Assembly (NCBI RefSeq): GCF_014145635.1
Contig: NZ_JACHTC010000012.1
Coordinates: forward strand, 49,505-113,504
Reading direction: 5' to 3'
Length of the DNA stretch: 64,000 bases
DNA from: Myroides sp. WP-1
GTDB lineage: Bacteria > Bacteroidota > Bacteroidia > Flavobacteriales > Flavobacteriaceae
Positions 53,442 through 62,025 of the stretch are shown piece after piece. Made by a program: the position numbers and the translations under genes. Numbering within the stretch: position 1 is the first letter of the stretch; each line of letters starts with the position of its first letter. The notes below the pieces were generated by a model. It was not told the DNA's origin, did not search any database, and saw only the letters and a list, made by a program, of their open reading frames with translations.

Positions 53442-54830
53442 TTAAATTCCAGCAATCACGCGCAATTCTTCGATCATACGACCGGCTAAACCATCTGCTT
53501 CTTCTTGCGTTGGGGCCTCTGTATAGATGCGAATAATAGGTTCTGTATTTGATTTTCTCAGGTGTACCCAACTAGTTGGGAAGTCAATTTTAACTCCATC
53601 AATTGTCGTAACCTCTTGATTTTTATAATTCTCTGCAATGAGATCCAAAATCATATCAACATTTAACTTAGGAGTCAATTCGATTTTATTTTTACTCATA
53701 TAGTACTGAGGATAAGATGCTCTCAACTCAGCTACAGTCAACGTTTGATTGGCTAAATGTGTCAAAAACAAAGCTACCCCCACTAAAGCATCACGTCCAT
53801 AATGAGTTTCAGGATAAATAATTCCTCCATTTCCTTCACCACCAATCACCGCATTGGTTTCTTTCATCAAGGCAACTACATTTACTTCTCCAACAGCAGC
53901 TGCTTGGTACGATCCGCCGCGATTCACCGTAACATCTCTCAATGCACGAGAAGACGATAAGTTAGAAACGGTATTTCCTGGTGTTTTACTCAATACATAA
54001 TCTGCCACAGCAACAAGTGTATACTCTTCTCCGAACATTTCACCATCGTTGGAAATAAAAGCCAAACGATCTACATCCGGATCCACAACAATACCAAGAT
54101 CTGCTTGCTCTGCTTTCACCAAAGCACAAATATCTTGTAAATGTTCTTTTAAGGGTTCTGGGTTATGCGGGAAATGTCCGGTCGGCTCACAGTACAATTC
54201 AACTACTTCTACACCTAATTTTCTCAGTAAAGCAGGAATAATAACCCCTCCTGATGAATTCACTCCATCGACAACAACCTTGAATTTGCGTTTTTGAATG
54301 GCTGCAACATCAACTAGTTTCAATTTTAAAATTTCGTCAATGTGAATATCCATATAATCATTTTTCTGAACAATCGTTCCCAAACGATCTACTTCGGCAA
54401 AAACAAATGCGTCTTTTTCGGCAATATCCAAAATCTCTTCTCCTTCTGCGCCACTTAAAAACTCACCTTTTTCATTGAGTAATTTTAAAGCATTCCACTG
54501 TTTTGGGTTGTGTGATGCAGTTAGGATAATTCCTCCATCTGCTTGTTCCATTGGCACAGCAATTTCTACTGTAGGTGTAGTGGACAAGCCCAAATCAACC
54601 ACATCAATTCCCAATCCCACTAAAGTGTGTACTACTAAATTGTGAATCATAGGGCCAGACAAACGTGCATCGCGTCCAATAACAACTTTTACCTGCTCTT
54701 TACCCGCTTTATTTTTAATGAAAGTTCCATAGGCTGATGCAAATTTTACGGCATCAACAGGTGTTAGGTTAAACCCAACTTTACCACCTATAGTTCCTCT
54801 TATTCCTGAAATTGATTTTATCAATGTCAT
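53442..54830 (-). CDS. glmM: Phosphoglucosamine mutase / phosphohexomutase
   Basis: Alpha-D-phosphohexomutase of 462 aa: SGIRGTIGGKVGFNLTP, VVIGRDARLSGPM, active-site serine Ser106 in ILTASHNPKQWNALKL, metal loop VDPDVDRLAF and sugar loop GGEGNGGIIYP; the phosphate loop RKSNTEPIIRIYTE is at the end. In Bacteroidota this is the GlmM-like enzyme making glucosamine 1-phosphate for peptidoglycan and LPS. Phosphomannomutase activity cannot be ruled out. Confidence 0.92.
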   Translation of the reverse strand: MTLIKSISGIRGTIGGKVGFNLTPVDAVKFASAYGTFIKNKAGKEQVKVVIGRDARLSGPMIHNLVVHTLVGLGIDVVDLGLSTTPTVEIAVPMEQADGGIILTASHNPKQWNALKLLNEKGEFLSGAEGEEILDIAEKDAFVFAEVDRLGTIVQKNDYMDIHIDEILKLKLVDVAAIQKRKFKVVVDGVNSSGGVIIPALLRKLGVEVVELYCEPTGHFPHNPEPLKEHLQDICALVKAEQADLGIVVDPDVDRLAFISNDGEMFGEEYTLVAVADYVLSKTPGNTVSNLSSSRALRDVTVNRGGSYQAAAVGEVNVVALMKETNAVIGGEGNGGIIYPETHYGRDALVGVALFLTHLANQTLTVAELRASYPQYYMSKNKIELTPKLNVDMILDLIAENYKNQEVTTIDGVKIDFPTSWVHLRKSNTEPIIRIYTEAPTQEEADGLAGRMIEELRVIAGI

Positions 54831-54862
54831 AGTCTAATTTTTTTTTTATTCTTCTACAAGAA

Positions 54863-54870
54863 CAAATATA
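54863..54870 (-). promoter_or_regulatory. Promoter -7 element for glmM
   Basis: TATATTTG on the minus strand, 32 nt before the ATG. Confidence 0.5.
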
Positions 54871-54915
54871 AAACAATTCGATCGCTTATACTTTCAAATA
54901 CTAAACTAAAAAACG

Positions 54916-54923
54916 TAAATTTG
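54916..54923 (+). promoter_or_regulatory. Promoter -7 element for the AcpH-like gene
   Basis: TAAATTTG, 16 nt before the ATG; divergent from the glmM element. Confidence 0.5.
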
Positions 54924-54939
54924 ATTTTAAAGCAGAGCG

Positions 54940-55539
54940 ATGAATTTTTTAGCACATGTATACTTATCGGGTGATCATGAAAAGAGAGCCATTGGCAATT
55001 TTATAGCAGATAGCATTCGAGGAAAACAATACTTAGAATTTCCCAAAGAGGTGCAGTATGGAATTCTCCTACACCGAGAAATAGACACCTATACAGATAC
55101 ACATCCTATTTGGCGCAAAGACAAAAAGCTCCTTGTACCTCGATACAATCATTACGCAGCGGTTATCATTGATATGTATTACGATCATTTTCTAGCCAAA
55201 AATTGGTCTTTATACCATTCACAACCTTTAGCAGATTACGCAGCGGCGTTTTACACCTCTCTAGAAAACAATTTTGCTCTTTTACCTACAAAAATTCAAA
55301 ACTTTTTACCCATCATGATACGTGAGAATTGGTTTACTTGTTACGAAACAATAGATGGATTGGGGTACATTCTCTCACAAATGGATCGCAGAACTAAAGG
55401 TATTTCTAAAATGTCTGCTGCAACAGAGGAACTAAAAGAACACTATACAATTCTTGAAGCTGATTTTATTCAATTTTTCAAAGAATTAGAAAATCACGTT
55501 GTTTTAGTGCAAGAAACCTCGCGTTTCACCGCTATTTAA
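54940..55539 (+). CDS. Acyl carrier protein phosphodiesterase family (AcpH-like)
   Basis: HD-fold protein of 199 aa with the AcpH pattern: MNFLAHVYLSGDHEKRAIGN, FIADSIRGKQY, YGILLHREIDTYTDTHP, and later DMYYDHFLAKNW. It would remove the 4'-phosphopantetheine arm from ACP. Flavobacterial members are often annotated this way by homology only. No neighbours in fatty acid synthesis are present. Confidence 0.88.
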   Translation: MNFLAHVYLSGDHEKRAIGNFIADSIRGKQYLEFPKEVQYGILLHREIDTYTDTHPIWRKDKKLLVPRYNHYAAVIIDMYYDHFLAKNWSLYHSQPLADYAAAFYTSLENNFALLPTKIQNFLPIMIRENWFTCYETIDGLGYILSQMDRRTKGISKMSAATEELKEHYTILEADFIQFFKELENHVVLVQETSRFTAI

Positions 55540-55575
55540 TCTAGTTTTTAGGCTAAAAAAATATACAGTCTACGC

Positions 55576-55583
55576 TACTTTTG
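55576..55583 (+). promoter_or_regulatory. Promoter -7 element for the ClC gene
   Basis: TACTTTTG, 26 nt before the ATG. A second match (TATTTTTG, 55598-55605) lies only 4 nt before the ATG and would give a leaderless message. Confidence 0.45.
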
Positions 55584-55609
55584 TCGACTATTTAGGCTAT
55601 TTTTGCACC

Positions 55610-57424
55610 ATGAAGATTTGGAATAAAAAACGTATTGCATTCTATTTTAAGCAAACCTTTCGGTATGCAGAAGGTATTTTATTTTTTTTAAAATCGATCC
55701 TTTCGGATCGCCAATTTCTCTATTTGTCCTGTGTGTTGGTTGGAGCATCGAGCGCCATTGCGGTAACGATTTTAAAGTCTTTTGCCCATGCTGTGTTCAA
55801 ATTCGCTACTTATATTGACAACATTTCTCATTTGCCATACACCAATAGTATACTACCTATTATAGGTATTTTACTTACTGTTTTTGTTATCCGAAAATTT
55901 TTGAATGGCAGTATTGAAAAGGGAACATATCAGATCATGATTGCAGTAGCCAAGCGATCTGGAGTTATGCCCAAAAAGCAAATGTACTCTCAAATTGTCA
56001 CGAGTTCACTTACTGTAGGTATGGGAGGATCACTTGGACTAGAATCTCCTATTGCCATTACAGGTGCAGCTTTTGGATCTAATTTTGCTCAAAACTACAA
56101 ACTGAGTTATAAAGACCGCATCTTACTTTTGGGGTGTGGGGTGGCAGCGGGTATCTCCGCTGCGTTTAATGCGCCAATAGCCGGAGTACTTTTTGCAATC
56201 GAGATTGTACTAGCTGATATTACGGTATCTGCATTTATTCCCATTATGATTGCCTCTGCAACGGGAACAATTGTTACAGATTTAATTATTAAAGAAGATA
56301 TTCTGTTGTCGTTCAAAAAACAGCTTGTTTTTGATACATTCAACACGGGATACTATGTTATTTTGGGAATTCTCGCTGGTTTATTCTGTGTATATCACGC
56401 GCGAATGTTTCGAAAGACAGAAGCTTATCTCTCAAAATTTACTAATCACGTATACAAAAAAGCGATTATCGGGGCTACCATGTTAGCCGTACTCATCTTC
56501 CTCTTCCCTACTTTATTTGGTGAGGGATATGAGAGCATTAAGATTCTTGCAGGCGATCATCCTGAAACCATTCTCAACAACACCTTATTGCGCAATTTTG
56601 CAACCAATGACTGGGTATTATTACTCTTTGTTGCTGGAGCAGCTTTGGTCAAAACCTTTGCTGCAGGCTTAACGATGGGCAGTGGCGGAAACGGAGGTAA
56701 CTTTGCTCCTTCTCTTTTTGTTGGATCTTATTTAGGCTTTTCATTAGCTAAATTCTTTTCGCTTTTGGGAGCGAAAGACATACCAATTCACAACTTTACT
56801 GTTGTGGGTATGGCAGGAGTAATCAGCGGTTTATTTCACGCTCCGCTAACAGGGATTTTCTTAATCGCTGAAATAACTGGTGGTTATGGATTAATGGTTC
56901 CCCTACTTATCGTGTCATCGATTAGTTTTGCCATAGCGAAACACATGGAAAAGTATTCGATGGATATTAAATCCATTGCCGAAACAGGTATGGTTTTCAC
57001 CTCAGACAAAGACGCTAATATCCTTTCGACCATTAATGTTCACGATTTTATTCGCAATGATATTCACTTGTTAAAATCAACGCAGACAACCCAAGATGCC
57101 GTGGCTATTTTTACGCAAACACAGCAAGAATTTATTCCTATTATTGACGAAGAACACAACTTGCTTGGCGTAATTAATCTCAACCACGTTCGCCCAATTG
57201 TATTCAGTACTTTTCAGACGAAATTTACTCCTATAAGCGACCTTATTGAACAACCTATTACGGTTGCACACAATGATAGTACCAAACACATTGTCAATAA
57301 ATTTGACTTAAAAAAGGCTGATTTCGTATTGGTTCAAAAAGACAATAAATACTTCGGATACATCTTAAAAGCAGATATTCTAGAAGCCTATCGCAATAAT
57401 CTAAAATCGCTATCCATAAACTAA
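55610..57424 (+). CDS. ClC family chloride channel/antiporter with CBS pair
   Basis: The 604-aa product starts with a cytoplasmic helix, then the ClC membrane domain. GMGGSLGLESPIAITGA holds the gating-type glutamate (Glu145, matching E148 of the E. coli exchanger), AFNAPIAGVLFAIEI follows, and GSGGNGGNFAPSLFVGS is the GxFxP-type loop. The last ~150 residues form two CBS domains (NVHDFIRNDIHLLKSTQTT, EQPITVAHNDSTKHIVNKF), which may bind nucleotides. The gating Glu suggests a chloride-proton exchanger. Confidence 0.93.
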   Translation: MKIWNKKRIAFYFKQTFRYAEGILFFLKSILSDRQFLYLSCVLVGASSAIAVTILKSFAHAVFKFATYIDNISHLPYTNSILPIIGILLTVFVIRKFLNGSIEKGTYQIMIAVAKRSGVMPKKQMYSQIVTSSLTVGMGGSLGLESPIAITGAAFGSNFAQNYKLSYKDRILLLGCGVAAGISAAFNAPIAGVLFAIEIVLADITVSAFIPIMIASATGTIVTDLIIKEDILLSFKKQLVFDTFNTGYYVILGILAGLFCVYHARMFRKTEAYLSKFTNHVYKKAIIGATMLAVLIFLFPTLFGEGYESIKILAGDHPETILNNTLLRNFATNDWVLLLFVAGAALVKTFAAGLTMGSGGNGGNFAPSLFVGSYLGFSLAKFFSLLGAKDIPIHNFTVVGMAGVISGLFHAPLTGIFLIAEITGGYGLMVPLLIVSSISFAIAKHMEKYSMDIKSIAETGMVFTSDKDANILSTINVHDFIRNDIHLLKSTQTTQDAVAIFTQTQQEFIPIIDEEHNLLGVINLNHVRPIVFSTFQTKFTPISDLIEQPITVAHNDSTKHIVNKFDLKKADFVLVQKDNKYFGYILKADILEAYRNNLKSLSIN

Positions 57425-57633
57425 CTCAATGGATCTTTTCTAAAAGAAGGGATTGATATTGGTCACTAAAAAAAGAGATTCACTACGAATCAAACGCAAA
57501 AGCAAAGGTTGGGGACTAAATAATGCGCTTCTGCGTGATACGTAATTTGTATAAGATAGGATGCACGATGTGCATACAATGTTTCGGAATAGTGTTGTAA
57601 TTTTCCTCGTTATGTCAATAGTTTTAAAATAAT

Positions 57634-57661
57634 AGAGAGTGCCTTTTTCAAGGCACTCTCT
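57634..57661. terminator. Hairpin, probable terminator
   Basis: AGAGAGTGCCTT pairs perfectly with AAGGCACTCTCT around four bases. A clear T-run is missing on both sides, so termination is weaker than at other sites. Confidence 0.5.
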
Positions 57662-58054
57662 GGTAATATAGTATCTTTGCAAGTGTTACTTCCCATTTTG
57701 AAATAGAACAACAAAACAACAAAACCAAATTCCTTACAAGTAGCCGCTCAAAAGAAATCTTAAAAATAAATCTATTTCAACACAAACACACAAAGAACTA
57801 TTAATTCTTTAGAAGAAACGAAATGCGTTTCTCCCGTACTTTACTAGACCAAATGTACTGATTAATTTAGAGATCCTCACTAGCAAGCCGTTTCCTTTTA
57901 ACATTTATTATCCCAAAAAGATACCTTTTATTCGCATTGAGTATATTTACAATACTATAAAACCTATATTTTGTCATATTTAGTAGAAATATATACTAAA
58001 AAAAAGTTAAGCAGTTTGTTGCTACTTGTCTTTTTAGTACATTAGCTTTCCAAT

Positions 58055-58071
58055 AAGAAAGTAACTTTCTT
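58055..58071. promoter_or_regulatory. Candidate operator of the cysteine operon
   Basis: AAGAAAGT-A-ACTTTCTT is a perfect inverted repeat with one central base, 14 nt before the hxlR-type ATG and just downstream of a -7-like TAGCTTTC (58043-58050). Its place fits autoregulation by the HxlR protein. Confidence 0.5.
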
Positions 58072-58085
58072 AAAAGAAACCTACT

Positions 58086-58463
58086 ATGTCAACCCAAATA
58101 GCAATTGATGCGATTCAACATACGCTACAGAACATTAGTGGCAAATGGAGAATACCTATCTTAACTACACTTTTTCAAATCGAAAAAGCGCGGTATTCCG
58201 TACTACAACAATATCTACCCAAAATTGGCAGTAAAATGCTAACCACGGAACTCAAAGCCCTGGAACAGCTAAACCTTATTGAACGTCTTGTTAGTGAACC
58301 TAACCTCACTATTTGCTATCAATTGAGTAACAAGGGACGATCTTTATTGCCCGTTTTGGAAGCACTTTCTCATTGGGGTGAAGCTGATCTACCCAAAAAA
58401 GCAACTGAACTTACCAGTCAAAATAAGCACGAAATCAATCATTTCTTAACTATAAACATCTAA
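58086..58463 (+). CDS. HxlR family transcriptional regulator
   Basis: Winged-helix protein of 125 aa with ISGKWRIPILTTL, RYSVLQQYLPKIGSKMLTTE, LKALEQLNLIERLV and YQLSNKGRSLLPVLEAL, the ordered HxlR blocks. The cysteine often found before the GGKW motif is absent, so thiol-based sensing of the classical kind is unlikely. It starts an operon with serine acetyltransferase (6 bp gap) and cysteine synthase, so it probably controls cysteine synthesis. Confidence 0.9.
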   Translation: MSTQIAIDAIQHTLQNISGKWRIPILTTLFQIEKARYSVLQQYLPKIGSKMLTTELKALEQLNLIERLVSEPNLTICYQLSNKGRSLLPVLEALSHWGEADLPKKATELTSQNKHEINHFLTINI

Positions 58464-58469
58464 AGTCAC

Positions 58470-59291
58470 ATGGATTTTATTCAAGAATTACTCTATAAAA
58501 ACGAGAGTACCACGGCCTTTTTAGATAAAAAAAGAATGGAACAATTCACAGATACGCTTTTTCACTTCTTATTTCAATTAGAAGATAAACGCTATCATTC
58601 TGAACAAGCAATCAACATTAAATTAACGACTTTGAAAAATGAAATGGTTTCCATTTTGTTTAGCATCAACAATGATGAAAGCCGTTCGCATAAGATTGCT
58701 GATGATTTTTTTGAAGCCCTACCCTCTATTTATACGTTATTAAATACGGATGCTACTGCAATATTAGAAAATGACCCTGCAGCCACTTGTTTACAAGAAG
58801 TGCACATTGCATATCCTGGTTTTTATGCCATTGCTATTTACCGTTTTGCACATCAACTCCAAAGACAAAACGTTCGCCTCCTTCCGCGTATTTGGACGGA
58901 ATATGCCCACAGCAAAACGGGAATTGATATTCACCCAGCAGCGAGTATAGGTTCTCATTTTTGTATTGACCACGGAACGGGAATCGTTATTGGAGAAACA
59001 TGCGTCATCGGAACCAATGTCAAAATCTATCAAGGGGTTACTTTAGGTGCAATTTCCGTATCTAAAGACAAAGCAAATACGCGTCGTCACCCTTACATTG
59101 AAGACAATGTTGTGATCTATTCAGGAGCAACAATATTAGGAGGTGATACCGTAATTGGACACGATTCTGTTATTGGGGGAAATGTATGGTTAACGAAAAG
59201 TGTGGATGCTAATTCAATCATATACAGCAAAAGTAAAGTATACTCCAAATACACAGATAAATATCCTGAACCTATTAATTTTATTATATAA
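58470..59291 (+). CDS. cysE: Serine O-acetyltransferase
   Basis: The 273-aa protein has an alpha-helical N-terminal part, then AYPGFYAIAIYRFAHQLQ and a left-handed beta-helix of hexapeptide repeats (SIGSHFCIDHGTGIVIGETC, GTNVKIYQGVTLGAIS, RHPYIEDNVVIYSGATILGG). The catalytic histidines are in DHGTG and RHP. It makes O-acetylserine, used by the enzyme encoded 18 bp downstream. It is the longer EpsC/CysE form found in Bacteroidota. Confidence 0.94.
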   Translation: MDFIQELLYKNESTTAFLDKKRMEQFTDTLFHFLFQLEDKRYHSEQAINIKLTTLKNEMVSILFSINNDESRSHKIADDFFEALPSIYTLLNTDATAILENDPAATCLQEVHIAYPGFYAIAIYRFAHQLQRQNVRLLPRIWTEYAHSKTGIDIHPAASIGSHFCIDHGTGIVIGETCVIGTNVKIYQGVTLGAISVSKDKANTRRHPYIEDNVVIYSGATILGGDTVIGHDSVIGGNVWLTKSVDANSIIYSKSKVYSKYTDKYPEPINFII

Positions 59292-59309
59292 ACGACAAAA
59301 AAAATAAAT

Positions 59310-60248
59310 ATGAAAGCAAATACAATTCTAGACACCATTGGGCGTACACCACATGTCAAAATCAACAAACTATTTCCTTCTACGCATAACGTTTGGATTA
59401 AATTAGAGAAACAAAATCCTGGCGGTAGCTTAAAAGATCGCATTGCCTTGGCGATGATAGAAGATGCAGAAGCGAAGGGAATTATCAATAAAAACACAAC
59501 CATCATTGAGCCTACATCAGGAAATACAGGTGTCGGATTAGCAATGGTTTGTGCTGTGAAGGGGTATCAATTAATTTTGGTAATGCCTGAATCTATGAGT
59601 ATTGAGAGAAGAAAATTAATGGCTGCTTTTGGAGCTAAATTTGTTTTAACTCCGAGAGAATTAGGTACGGCAGGTTCAGTTGCAAAAGCGACGGAACTAG
59701 CAGAGCAAATGGAAAACGCGTGGGTACCTCAGCAATTCAACAATTTCTCTAATCCAGAAATTCACCGTAAAACAACAGCGTTAGAAATCATCAACGACTT
59801 TCCGGAAGGGATTGATTACTTAATCACAGGAGTTGGAACAGGTGGACATATTACAGGAGTAGCAGAGGTTCTGAAGGAGAAATTTCCTCAATTAAAAGTT
59901 TATGCCGTAGAGCCTAAAAATTCCCCTGTATTAAGTGGTGGGCAACCTGGTCCACACCCTCTACAAGGAATTGGTGCTGGTTTTATTCCCAAGGTAGTCA
60001 ATACGGATATTTTCGATGGCATTATTACCATAGATAAAGAAGAAGCTTTTACTTATACTAATCGAATCGCCAAAGAAGAGGGCATCTTAGCTGGTATTTC
60101 TACGGGAACTTCTCTAGCGGCTATTGCTCAAAAATTACCTGAGATTGAAGAAGGAGCAACAATTCTAACGTTTAACTACGATACGGGAGAGCGCTACTGG
60201 TCTGTTGACGATCTATTTGATGAAAAGGCTGCAGAATACAAAGAGTAA
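59310..60248 (+). CDS. cysK: Cysteine synthase
   Basis: PLP enzyme of 312 aa: [36 protein letters not shown] with the PLP lysine Lys42, [14 protein letters not shown] (phosphate and substrate loop), [17 protein letters not shown] and [11 protein letters not shown]. It converts O-acetylserine plus sulfide to cysteine. CysK versus CysM cannot be decided from these motifs alone. It ends the cysteine operon at a strong terminator. Confidence 0.93.
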   Translation: MKANTILDTIGRTPHVKINKLFPSTHNVWIKLEKQNPGGSLKDRIALAMIEDAEAKGIINKNTTIIEPTSGNTGVGLAMVCAVKGYQLILVMPESMSIERRKLMAAFGAKFVLTPRELGTAGSVAKATELAEQMENAWVPQQFNNFSNPEIHRKTTALEIINDFPEGIDYLITGVGTGGHITGVAEVLKEKFPQLKVYAVEPKNSPVLSGGQPGPHPLQGIGAGFIPKVVNTDIFDGIITIDKEEAFTYTNRIAKEEGILAGISTGTSLAAIAQKLPEIEEGATILTFNYDTGERYWSVDDLFDEKAAEYKE

Positions 60249-60265
60249 GAAACATTTTTTATAGA

Positions 60266-60304
60266 TAAAAACCGCTCAGAACACTCGTTTCTGAGCGGTT
60301 TTTA
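60266..60304 (+). terminator. Intrinsic terminator of the cysteine operon
   Basis: AAAAACCGCTCAGAA pairs with TTCTGAGCGGTTTTT around about nine bases. Confidence 0.9.
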
Positions 60305-60360
60305 GATTATTATAACGCTACCTTCTCATTTTGAACATCTACTATTCTAATTTTATGTTG

Positions 60361-60368
60361 TATTTTTG
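60361..60368 (+). promoter_or_regulatory. Promoter -7 element for the acid phosphatase
   Basis: TATTTTTG, 27 nt before the ATG. Confidence 0.5.
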
Positions 60369-60395
60369 TAAGATAATAAACAGTAAAACTAAAAT

Positions 60396-61208
60396 ATGTT
60401 AAAAAGAACTTTTCTTCTTGCAGGACTACTTGTTTTAGGTGCATGTAAAACAATCCCTTCAAGTCAAGTTACTTCAACAACTAACCCTTTACACCAAATT
60501 GAGGTAAACGGTAAATTATACGCTGCAGTTTTTCAACAAAACGCAGCTGAATATCAAGCTTTAGCTGCTCAAGCTTTTAATATTGCTACGCTAAGAGTAG
60601 ATGAAATCTTAACGCAATCGCACAACAAACCGTTGGCTATTGTTACGGATATAGATGAAACTTTCTTAGACAACTCTCCTTATGCTGTGGAAATGGCTCG
60701 TCAAGGAAAAATATTTAGTGAAGAAACATGGAATGAATGGACTTCAAAAGGAGAGGCTTTACCTCTACTGGGGAGTTTAGAGTTCTTTAACTATGCTGCT
60801 TCAAAGGGAATTGAAGTATATTACATTACCAATCGTACCCAAAATGATAAAGCAGGTACATTGAAAAATTTACAAAAGTACAACTACCCTTTTGCAGATG
60901 AACAGCACGTCATTGTTCGAACTACAGAATCGAGTAAGGAAACAAGACGTCAGAAGTTAAGTGAAACGCATGAAATTGTAATGCTTCTTGGAGATAACCT
61001 GTCAGATTTCTCTACGGCTTTTGACAAGAAAACACAAGAAGAACGCTTGCAAAATGTAAAAAATAACCAAGCGTTATTTGGCAAGCGATTTATTGTTTTA
61101 CCCAACACAGGTTACGGCGATTGGGAAGCAGCTTTGTTACAATACAAACGCAATTTAACAACAGAAGAAAAAGACGACTTATACAATAAGAGCGTAAAAG
61201 GCTTTTAA
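60396..61208 (+). CDS. Class C acid phosphatase / 5'-nucleotidase, lipoprotein e(P4) family
   Basis: Lipoprotein signal with Cys17 (LGACKTIPS). The HAD fold has the DDDD signature of class C acid phosphatases: IVTDIDETFLDNSPYA (Asp85 nucleophile, Asp87 acid/base), then EVYYITNRTQND and MLLGDNLSDFSTAF (two more Asp). It should dephosphorylate nucleotides or other phosphomonoesters in the periplasm or at the surface, as in NAD and phosphate salvage. Lipidation fits outer-membrane attachment. Confidence 0.94.
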   Translation: MLKRTFLLAGLLVLGACKTIPSSQVTSTTNPLHQIEVNGKLYAAVFQQNAAEYQALAAQAFNIATLRVDEILTQSHNKPLAIVTDIDETFLDNSPYAVEMARQGKIFSEETWNEWTSKGEALPLLGSLEFFNYAASKGIEVYYITNRTQNDKAGTLKNLQKYNYPFADEQHVIVRTTESSKETRRQKLSETHEIVMLLGDNLSDFSTAFDKKTQEERLQNVKNNQALFGKRFIVLPNTGYGDWEAALLQYKRNLTTEEKDDLYNKSVKGF

Positions 61209-61249
61209 CCTAAATACCTTTAATCAAAAATAACTTATAACGCGACAAA

Positions 61250-61693
61250 ATGAAAAAATTAGTAGCTATTTGTGCTTTAGTGGCATTGCCAATTGCAATT
61301 AGCAGTTGTTCAAGCGATGACAACAGCGTAATCCGCAAACCAGACACCTATGTTGGAACTTGGGAAACGGATAGTTTATTCTACACCTATAACGGTAGAG
61401 AAATGAAACACAGATTCAAAGAAATGCCAGGAGGTGATGATGCTATTACAAAAGATATCATGACGTTAACTGATGATAAAGCTATTGTAGTAGAAACCAA
61501 TAAAAAAGGAGTTGATCAACCGGCAATACAAGGAGCAATTGCAGATAAAGTTATTACTTTAAATAGCGAAGATCCAAGACACACACCGCGTACTATTAAA
61601 GCCGCTACAGACAAAAAATTAACAGTAGAATACAATATCGATATGCGAGGAGCTGAACTTCCAGTTACCGTTACTTACATCCGATTAAAATAA
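61250..61693 (+). CDS. Small lipocalin-like lipoprotein, probably surface exposed
   Basis: Lipoprotein signal with Cys20 followed by SSDDNSV, the same acidic export-type motif as in two other lipoproteins here. The remainder (TYVGTWETDSLFYTYNGREM, IMTLTDDKAIVVET, VTVTYIRLK) has a lipocalin-like beta-strand pattern starting with a G-x-W motif. It lies 41 bp after the acid phosphatase on the same strand. Function unknown. Confidence 0.82.
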   Translation: MKKLVAICALVALPIAISSCSSDDNSVIRKPDTYVGTWETDSLFYTYNGREMKHRFKEMPGGDDAITKDIMTLTDDKAIVVETNKKGVDQPAIQGAIADKVITLNSEDPRHTPRTIKAATDKKLTVEYNIDMRGAELPVTVTYIRLK

Positions 61694-61696
61694 TAC

Positions 61697-61729
61697 AAAA
61701 AAGCCTTCTAGAAATAGAAGGCTTTTTTT
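61697..61729 (+). terminator. Intrinsic terminator
   Basis: AAAAAAGCCTTCTA pairs with TAGAAGGCTTTTTT around four bases; T7 on the + strand. Confidence 0.9.
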
Positions 61730-61779
61730 ATTCTGCACGTAACAAAAGTTTTTTTATTTTAGATAACAGCCGCATCTTC

Positions 61780-62025
61780 TTATTTATAGTCTTCAATCAT
61801 CTGAAAAAAACCAACGAATGTCATGTCTTTAGCTGTACAAATATTCTGAATGGTCGATAAAGGAATATCATAGGACATCTCCCCTTGTGCTAAAGCTACC
61901 TTTTTTATTTTTCTTACAACACTTTCATCTAGTAATAGTTTTTTAGCAAAAGATCGTTGAGATTTTTCTCTAATCATCCATTCTTTATAAATAAACGTAC
62001 ATATTTTAACACTAATATCTTCCAT
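61780..62025 (-). CDS. Small HTH (XRE-like) protein
   Basis: The 81-aa product shows a helix-turn-helix pattern (SQRSFAKKLLLDESVVRKIK, then STIQNICTAKDMTFVGFFQM), typical of short Bacteroidota regulators. It has no other domain. It stands at the edge of the hairpin-rich gene-free region and close to an IS30 copy, which makes an accessory origin plausible. Targets unknown. Confidence 0.72.
   Translation of the reverse strand: MEDISVKICTFIYKEWMIREKSQRSFAKKLLLDESVVRKIKKVALAQGEMSYDIPLSTIQNICTAKDMTFVGFFQMIEDYK

Larger units (their letters stand above)
57425..58085. other. 661-bp gene-free leader region
   Basis: No gene; the one small frame on the minus strand is not convincing. It holds the hairpin at 57634-57661, a -7 match TATCTTTG (57672-57679), inverted repeats AAAGAA/TTCTTT (57792-57810) and AGAAACG/CGTTTCT (57814-57832), and the HxlR operator at the right. 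Whether part of it is a leader RNA of the cysteine operon is unknown. Confidence 0.45.

Noticed and set aside
57440..57682. An 80-codon minus strand frame
   Set aside because: Runs across a hairpin, lacks a good start and shows no domain.
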